Shown: positions 58,377 through 64,000 of the stretch, one piece after another | Layout: every line of letters begins with the position of its first letter | Numbering within the stretch: position 1 is the first letter of the stretch | Assembly (NCBI GenBank): GCA_011316305.1 | Contig: SAUG01000008.1 | Coordinates: 124,001 to 188,000, forward strand | Source: Rusavskia elegans | Taxonomy: Eukaryota > Ascomycota > Lecanoromycetes > Teloschistales > Teloschistaceae | Reading direction: 5' to 3' | Length of the DNA: 64,000 nt | Program-made: the position numbers and the translations under genes | Notes under the pieces: model-generated | What the model was told of the DNA's origin: nothing | The model's input: only the letters and a program-made list of their open reading frames with translations | Databases searched by the model: none

Positions 58377-59321
58377 ATGCTTCTCCACTCCACGTTATCA
58401 CTGTTCCTCTTGTCTGTCGCTGCATTCAGTCCTTCGGGCGAAGGTCCTTGCTACCATATTGACGGCTCGATAGACACCGATTCGAGCGCCTGCTATGTCC
58501 TCGACTCGGTCGGCGCAAGCATGTGCTGCCTGGACAATGAGCAGTGTCTAGAGACCGGTCTATGTCTCGGCTCACCAACCGGTCTTGTTGGACAATACGA
58601 TAATGACACCTCAATCCGGAGACGTTCGTGTACAGATTACTCCTGGCAGAATGGTGCATGCGTCGCTATTGCTCCCTGTAAAGTCCCCTTCTCTCCTGCG
58701 CGGGTATGAATTCCGTCGTGAACACACGACTGCTGACGCTACATTGCGCCCATAGTCAAATCCTCCTCCGCGGTCCAGCTGAGTCGTTGCGCAGACGCGT
58801 CATACTGCCCGCGCAGTCCCGACAACGTGAATATGACCTGTTGCGATACTCATCAGGGAACAATGGCCGGGCTGGAGCAGGCGCCCATAGCCCCGAAAGT
58901 GGTCAGCAGCATTCGTGCAGCTTTGTCGACGACGACCTCACCTCCTTCCTCTGCAGCGCCAACCGTCAGCCGCACGCTTGCTTCCGAACCCCCTCGACTG
59001 TCCTCCACCTCAAATCCTACAGCGCCCGCGTCTAGCACAAGGGCCAGCAGTGGTCTCAGTCAGGAGAGCAAGGTGTACGTAGCTTTCCCAACTTCCCATT
59101 ATTCCTTTCATCAGGGAGGGATTCGGAAAGTAGTTCCGGCATGGAAACGATCCGTCCAACTGGCCTCACATTTTGGATGCTATACTAATTCGAGGGATTA
59201 CAGAACCTTAGGCACCGCGCTCCCAACGTTATTCGTCACCGCCGTCGGCCTTTTCTTAGGGAGGAATTGGTGGAAGAAGAAACAGAAGAGGAAATCACTC
59301 GTTCAGAACGCTCAACCCTAA
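58377..59321 (+). CDS. Secreted Cys-rich, mucin-like membrane protein
   Basis: Three exons: 58377-58677, 58756-59074 and 59204-59321; 245 residues. The start MLLHSTLSLFLLSVAAFSP is a signal peptide. The ectodomain has a Cys-rich part (PCYHIDGSIDTDSSACY, MCCLDNEQCLETGLCLG, NMTCCDTHQG), a plan shared by many fungal cell-surface proteins. A Ser/Thr/Pro-rich stalk suited to O-glycosylation follows. Exon 3 encodes one membrane helix (GTALPTLFVTAVGLFLG) and a basic cytosolic tail (WWKKKQKRKS), so it is a type I membrane protein. Intron 2 is 129 nt, a multiple of three without a stop in frame, so retention would give a longer stalk instead of truncation. Function unknown. Confidence 0.75.
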
Positions 59322-60300
59322 AGCTACCAATGTACATGCGCAGAATCCGCTGGTATTTTCGAGGACTATCGACGAACTTTCCTTCGGGCCAGCTACATGC
59401 GTATATCCCATGCACCCACGGTCGTGGATCTAATCTGCCTCACCCCGCCTTACAGCCTCGGGAATTTGGACCCTACCCGCACATGAAAGAAATAAGGCAG
59501 TGTACATATCTTGCAAAGGGAGGTTCGCGCAGAGTAGGACTACCCCGCCAAACCAATCGCTGGCTCGTCCTCCGTTCTCTAACAAGCTAGCTGTTCGCAA
59601 GATCAAGAACGATGCTGCAAGGTGCCCGCCCAGGTTGGGCTGTACTCTCGGACTCAATTCCCGTCTCATTCTTGTCCAAATTGAGGGACACAAGTCTTAT
59701 CGCACGATGAAGAAATATCTGGTTGCATAGTGACACGCAGCGCGAGCTCGGCGCTCACGTAAAGAGTAGCCTTTCCAGCAAAAAGGGCCGGCGTGGTGTC
59801 CGAGATAGGGGCTCGTCAGAATAAGAACATGTTGCAATTGGGGGGGACGGTTGGGGGGAAGACAGCAACCAAAATACCTGGTGCAAATGATACAGATTCG
59901 AGTTACAACAAGGCTATAAATCTGTTGAATATAACGTTTGAACTTCAACGTAAGCAGCCGTGTAATCATATCTAAGCAATCGTTCAAACTGTATCCTTTC
60001 CCAGATTCCAACTGGTGTACGTAATCCCTTCATTGTGATTGATTCTTGCCACGACGAGACCGGCAGAAGCGCTCACTCAACATAAAGGCACGATCTCACA
60101 GACGGATGGCATGTGGGTGCAGATATTCACATTGGGCTGGCGGAATGAAAAGTGATACCATCTTATCCATTCCGTTAATCATTTATCCACTCCTCAATCT
60201 AGCCCTTCAACACTCGATCAACAAGCATTCTGACACGACAACCTGTAAGCAGCGCCTGTCCACCCTTGGTGTACGGCCCCTCTAGTCCAGTCTTCATATA
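59322..60300. other. Intergenic, convergent 3' flanks
   Basis: Lies between the membrane protein gene (plus) and Argonaute (minus). Open frames here lack coding features. Confidence 0.5.
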
Positions 60301-63300
60301 CTAGATGTAGAACATCTCATCCTTCAATCTATCATGGACTCGAACGTCTTCGTCTGTGGGTGTTGGAAGTGCAACTTGCCCAGGTCCAGGCATGGTGTAG
60401 TGCCGGCTAAGGTAGCATCTGGCGCGCTCACAAACCAGATGTGCGTAGTACACGGGCGTGCAGATACTGACGGCTTTGGTGGCACGTCCGAAAACATAGC
60501 ATAGGTTGTGTGTCAGTTCCTCCAATAGATCGGCGTGGGTGCTGAAGCCGTGAGGAAGCTGCTGCTTGGGGAAAATCTCGTCGAGTACAACATAGTAGTG
60601 GGCGGGACGAGCAGTGCCCTGGATGGCGGCGTGGGATTGGAGGAAGAAATCCCAGTTCCGAGCCTCAGTGACATGACGGTCGACAATAGTCCCGTTCTTT
60701 GGATTCCCGTTCTTCTGATCGGTAATATTGGCATCCATTTTCGTAGCGAAGAAGCGAGCATTGTGTCGTTTGCCGACAACGACGACGGTGATATTTGGGG
60801 GACCATCATTTTTGCCATACCACTCTGAACAGGCTTTTCGCAAGAGCGGTAGTTCCTCTTGCAGAACCATGTCGTATTGTGTATCGGAAACGCCATCGCG
60901 GTAGACCAAGATGTTTCGTGGCAACCGCTTGTTCGTCTTGAGCCAAAGATCGAGACGCGTCTTGAGCATGACGTCCAGCTTTGACACGCTCTCCTGACGA
61001 GCTTTCGACTGGATCCGCAGGTCTGCCGGCCATTGGCCCAGCTGTGCGTCAACGCTGGCAACCATGCCGGCCACACTAGGCGCTGTCCCTGCGGATCCTG
61101 GAGACGGGTGAGTAACATCGATCCCTACGATCATTGTCGTTCCTTTCGAAATGAAGCCCAGCTTTGCATTTTCAAGCTTCTGGTTGACGCCACGGCGTTT
61201 AAGATTAAACTTGTGTGCCACGTTGGCCATGTACTGAGGATCGTTTTTTCCCAGCTGTGCACCAAGGACGCAGACTGTGTGGAGTCCAACCCCTCTGTCG
61301 GCGTAATTTTTGATGCGATCGTACAACCATTTTTCCGAAGTTGGCAGAATGATCATAATGATATCATGCTGAGGTTGAAGTTTCTGCATCGCAACCGCAA
61401 GCGCTCCGTCCCCCGGATCCTTCATCTTAACTACTTCCCATGACGCCGGTCTGGTAACCCTAATGCCTATGGTTCTCAGTGCTTGGTCAAAGGCCGCCAT
61501 CAGTGGCTGTATTCGAGATATAGGAATTGGCTCTTTCAGATTGTCAATATACAATATCACAGCATGCCAACTCCTCAAGGTAGCTCCGATATTGAATCTC
61601 AATGGGCCTCTGTTTCTGGTTACCATGTTCCAGCTGCCGGATCCAACGTCTGCTTTTTGCGTGCCACTCGGCGTGCTGTACTGGACGTCTGGAGATTTTA
61701 AGATACGTCCTGGGACCGTAATCATGTTGTTGTCAACATTTACCCCAAATCGTGAAATACCTCCAACCATGTGAGGCGATAAGCCCACGGCGTTGGGACC
61801 GTCCTGATCGATGGATTGTGCATTTACGACAGGTTTTCGTAAAGCAAATTTGATCATCTTCTCTGTCTGTGATGGGTTCAATCTAGCTTGCGAGATCTGC
61901 CCAGGAACGATGTGACAGACTTCGACAGGCAGGTACGACGGCTTCGCAGTGCTCCCGACATTGACTACTGGAAAATCGGGGTGCGTTGATATCTGATATG
62001 TCACCTGGAAATATTCGGCCACACTGATGTAGTGGCCTCCTGAACTGCTAGCTGGCGATGCTTCCGGTTTGGAGGTCTTTGTAGAAGACTCGCCTTTAAT
62101 TTTGCCATTGCTTTTGCCTGCCTTCCACACCAGTGGAGCACGTGGAACGTTTGAGGGACGAACTTGAGCATCCGACACCCAGAATTTGACATGATGAGGT
62201 CCTGCACCAAAGCTTGCGACTTGAGGTGGATGGCTGTCTTTAGAGCCGTCGTCCGTATTCGCCAGAGCGAAGATTGTTTTGTCCACTGGAATGATTTGCC
62301 CAGCCTCATTTTTCCTCGGCTTGAGATGTGTCGTTCTGACCCGAACGCGTTTCAAGAAGGACTGTAGTCTACCCTTGTCCCCTTTCCCAAAAGCTATCAT
62401 AGACTGTGCCAACATTGTAGGGTTATAGAAAGGAGCGTGAGTGACGTTGACATTCGCTAGGATGCGGGTGGTAGCGACCCGTATGCTAGAGAAAAAGCCT
62501 CGGACTGCTATCAAGCCAGCTCCTAAAGAATCAGAGGCTGAGGGGGCGACTCCATTGGGATGGGGATCCACAACGAAGCTTCTCTGGCCCACGGTGGCGC
62601 GGTTTGGACATTGTTTGGCGTAGTGTCCAAGGAGGATATTTAGAGCCTGGAGTATAGGCTGCTTGTCGAAGGTACCCCCAACATCCGTAGATGTCAAGTA
62701 TTCGATAAGCTCCGAGACCGCTAACGGCGCTACCCGTGCAATGCTGACTTCCAACAGTGGAGCATCGACTCGAGCATGATCTTCCAATTCAGCCCGATAT
62801 GGAATCCGAAGTGGACGAAAGGCCTCGAGGACTTCGGCGCCAAAGGCGACTCGAGACACAAGTTGGGCTTTGAAGTCGGTGACGATGTCGTTGCGGTAAT
62901 CTCGTAGTTGTTGACATTCTAGTATGAGTCGAAAGACTTGCTTGAGCTTCTTACCGACAACCTGCTTTTCTTCCCGCTTCCCATTGACAATATGAGGCTC
63001 GACGACTGTCACGGCGTATCGATGAAGAACAAGATTGGTAGAGGGATCCAATTCAAAGAAGTTAGCCCACAGTGTTACCCCTTCGCCCCTCATGCCGTAG
63101 CCTGGTCGGGGAGGGAATTTTGCGGAGTCGGCTGGGCGGGCTGATTGGAGCTGTTTCAGCTGAGCATCTTCGGCTTTTGTAACCTCTTGTTTTGGGCAAG
63201 GAATGCCTCTTGGAGCGCTTCGACTTATGATGTTAGTATGCGGTTGCTTTCAGGGGTAAGAGAACTTACACATAGACGGATACTGGATTCCGGCTCTTCT

Positions 63301-63328
63301 GTCCTTGGTATCCGCCATTGCCTACCAT
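60301..63328 (-). CDS. Argonaute protein
   Basis: Exon 1 63328-63270, intron 63269-63224 (46 nt, GTAAGT...ATAAG), exon 2 63223-60301; 993 residues from the ATG at 63328. The exon 1 start reads MVGNGGYQGQKSRNPVSVY; the splice joins to RSAPRGIPCPKQEVTKAEDA and then MRGEGVTLWANFFEL of the N domain. The PAZ region lies mid-protein. The PIWI domain has GIDVTHPSPGSAG (first catalytic Asp), YRDGVSDTQYD (second Asp) and YYAHLVCERARCY (catalytic His), so slicer residues are kept. It ends in a conserved hydrophobic C-terminus (DEMFYI). Argonautes bind small RNAs and silence matching transcripts; paralogs in Neurospora are QDE-2 and SMS-2, but which one this is cannot be told here. Gly-rich sequence continues in frame upstream (RLRGGHS), so the true start may lie before 63328. 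Confidence 0.93.
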
Positions 63329-64000
63329 TACGGAGTGGCCACCTCGCAGGCGACCGGGCGTTGAGTCCTGGATGAGAAGTAAGGATGCTGATTCTGCGTA
63401 ACGTGCGGACTGACTCGGCCTTCGTTAGCACGAGTGCAGGGGCCGAGCAAGAAGCACTGTGGCTGACGGAAGATTGACTGGTGTGCTTGTGGGCTGCTGC
63501 TTATCTCTGCTGATGGGGGAAGGCCCACGATAGAAATAGAATGTTCAAATCTGCTAGTGAAGGATACTTGACACACGGACTGGCTTAATCAAATGCGTAT
63601 GATAGTAATGTCAGAGCGACAAAGAGATGACAAGCAGACAACAAAGGAGCAAGAAATTAAGGTAAAAGCAAACTGGGGTGCAAGGGCATTCTACGGCAAG
63701 CGCAAAGCACAGAATGCAAAGAGAGCACGGAAGGAGCGGCCGGTTTGCTTGATGGGTTGTTCATTCAGGCAGAGTGCGTGTACATACCCCGCGCTTTTGG
63801 TGAACAGGGCGACCACTCGAACAAGTCGCTGACTCAAGTAGATCTCCATACTCCACGAGCAATACATACTTGGAAAGGGAAAGATGGACATGACGATGGA
63901 TGGAGCACGTATCACTACAGAGCCTTCGCACTTGTCCTCATCTTGCAGAAAGTATGGAAAGCTGTATGTAGCACGTCAGGTCAGGTCTTTAACCTTTGTA
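63329..64000. other. Argonaute 5' region
   Basis: Upstream of the first assigned Argonaute exon. An in-frame Gly/Arg-rich segment (63329-63374) preceded by a CATCCAG acceptor-like site suggests a further upstream exon. Otherwise nothing was recognised to the window end. Confidence 0.4.

Overview
This is nuclear DNA of a filamentous ascomycete (Pezizomycotina). Genes are separated by short intergenic gaps, and most contain one to four short introns (38-129 nt, usually 45-60) with GTRNGT donors and CTRAC-like branch sites. The gene set fits: a DASH subunit (DAD1), Rho4, the vacuolar channel Yvc1, Argonaute, a peroxisomal Lon and a patatin fused behind an alpha/beta-hydrolase-like region. I cannot fix the class from the sequence alone. 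No tRNA, rRNA or CRISPR was seen. Intron positions below come from matching splice sites to reading frame and to remembered family sequence; no alignment was run.

Layout. 1-1.2 kb: the 3' part of a ubiquitin-like / CxxC / forkhead-like gene (+). 2.0-4.1 kb: an unrecognised gene with in-frame stops (-). 4.6-9.5 kb: ZPR1 (+), an alpha-arrestin (-) and a PPIL3-type cyclophilin (+). 9.5-13.3 kb: a degraded stretch with an RNase III-domain relic, an orphan C-terminal exon and a 65-residue membrane protein. 13.8-25.4 kb: a UIM-containing 1067-residue protein (-), mitochondrial uL23m (+), peroxisomal Lon (-) and DBP10 (-). 25.4-29.2 kb: gene-poor. 29.2-31.9 kb: hydrolase-patatin protein (+). 32.5-35.2 kb: a decayed membrane-protein gene and two non-autonomous DNA transposons. 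35.4-42 kb: RFA2 (+), a MATE transporter (-) and RPN1 (-). 42.8-54.9 kb: YVC1 (-), RHO4 (+), DAD1 (-), an Rpr2/Rpp21/Snm1-type protein (+), ORC6 (-), DBR1 (+) and QNG1 (-). 54.9-58.4 kb: gene-poor. 58.4-59.3 kb: a secreted Cys-rich membrane-anchored protein (+). 60.3-63.3 kb: Argonaute (-).

The genes are mostly independent housekeeping functions: protein quality control (RPN1, Lon, cyclophilin), ribosome and RNA metabolism (DBP10, uL23m, Rpr2-like, DBR1, QNG1), replication and mitosis (RFA2, ORC6, DAD1) and signalling or transport (RHO4, YVC1, arrestin, MATE). They do not form a pathway cluster. The most unusual items are two clean miniature transposons (one with a 9-bp target duplication, one flanked by TA), two 4-nt exons (first exon of RFA2, internal exon of YVC1), the small membrane protein hidden in low-complexity DNA, the ubiquitin-like/forkhead-like composite protein and three genes carrying in-frame stops.
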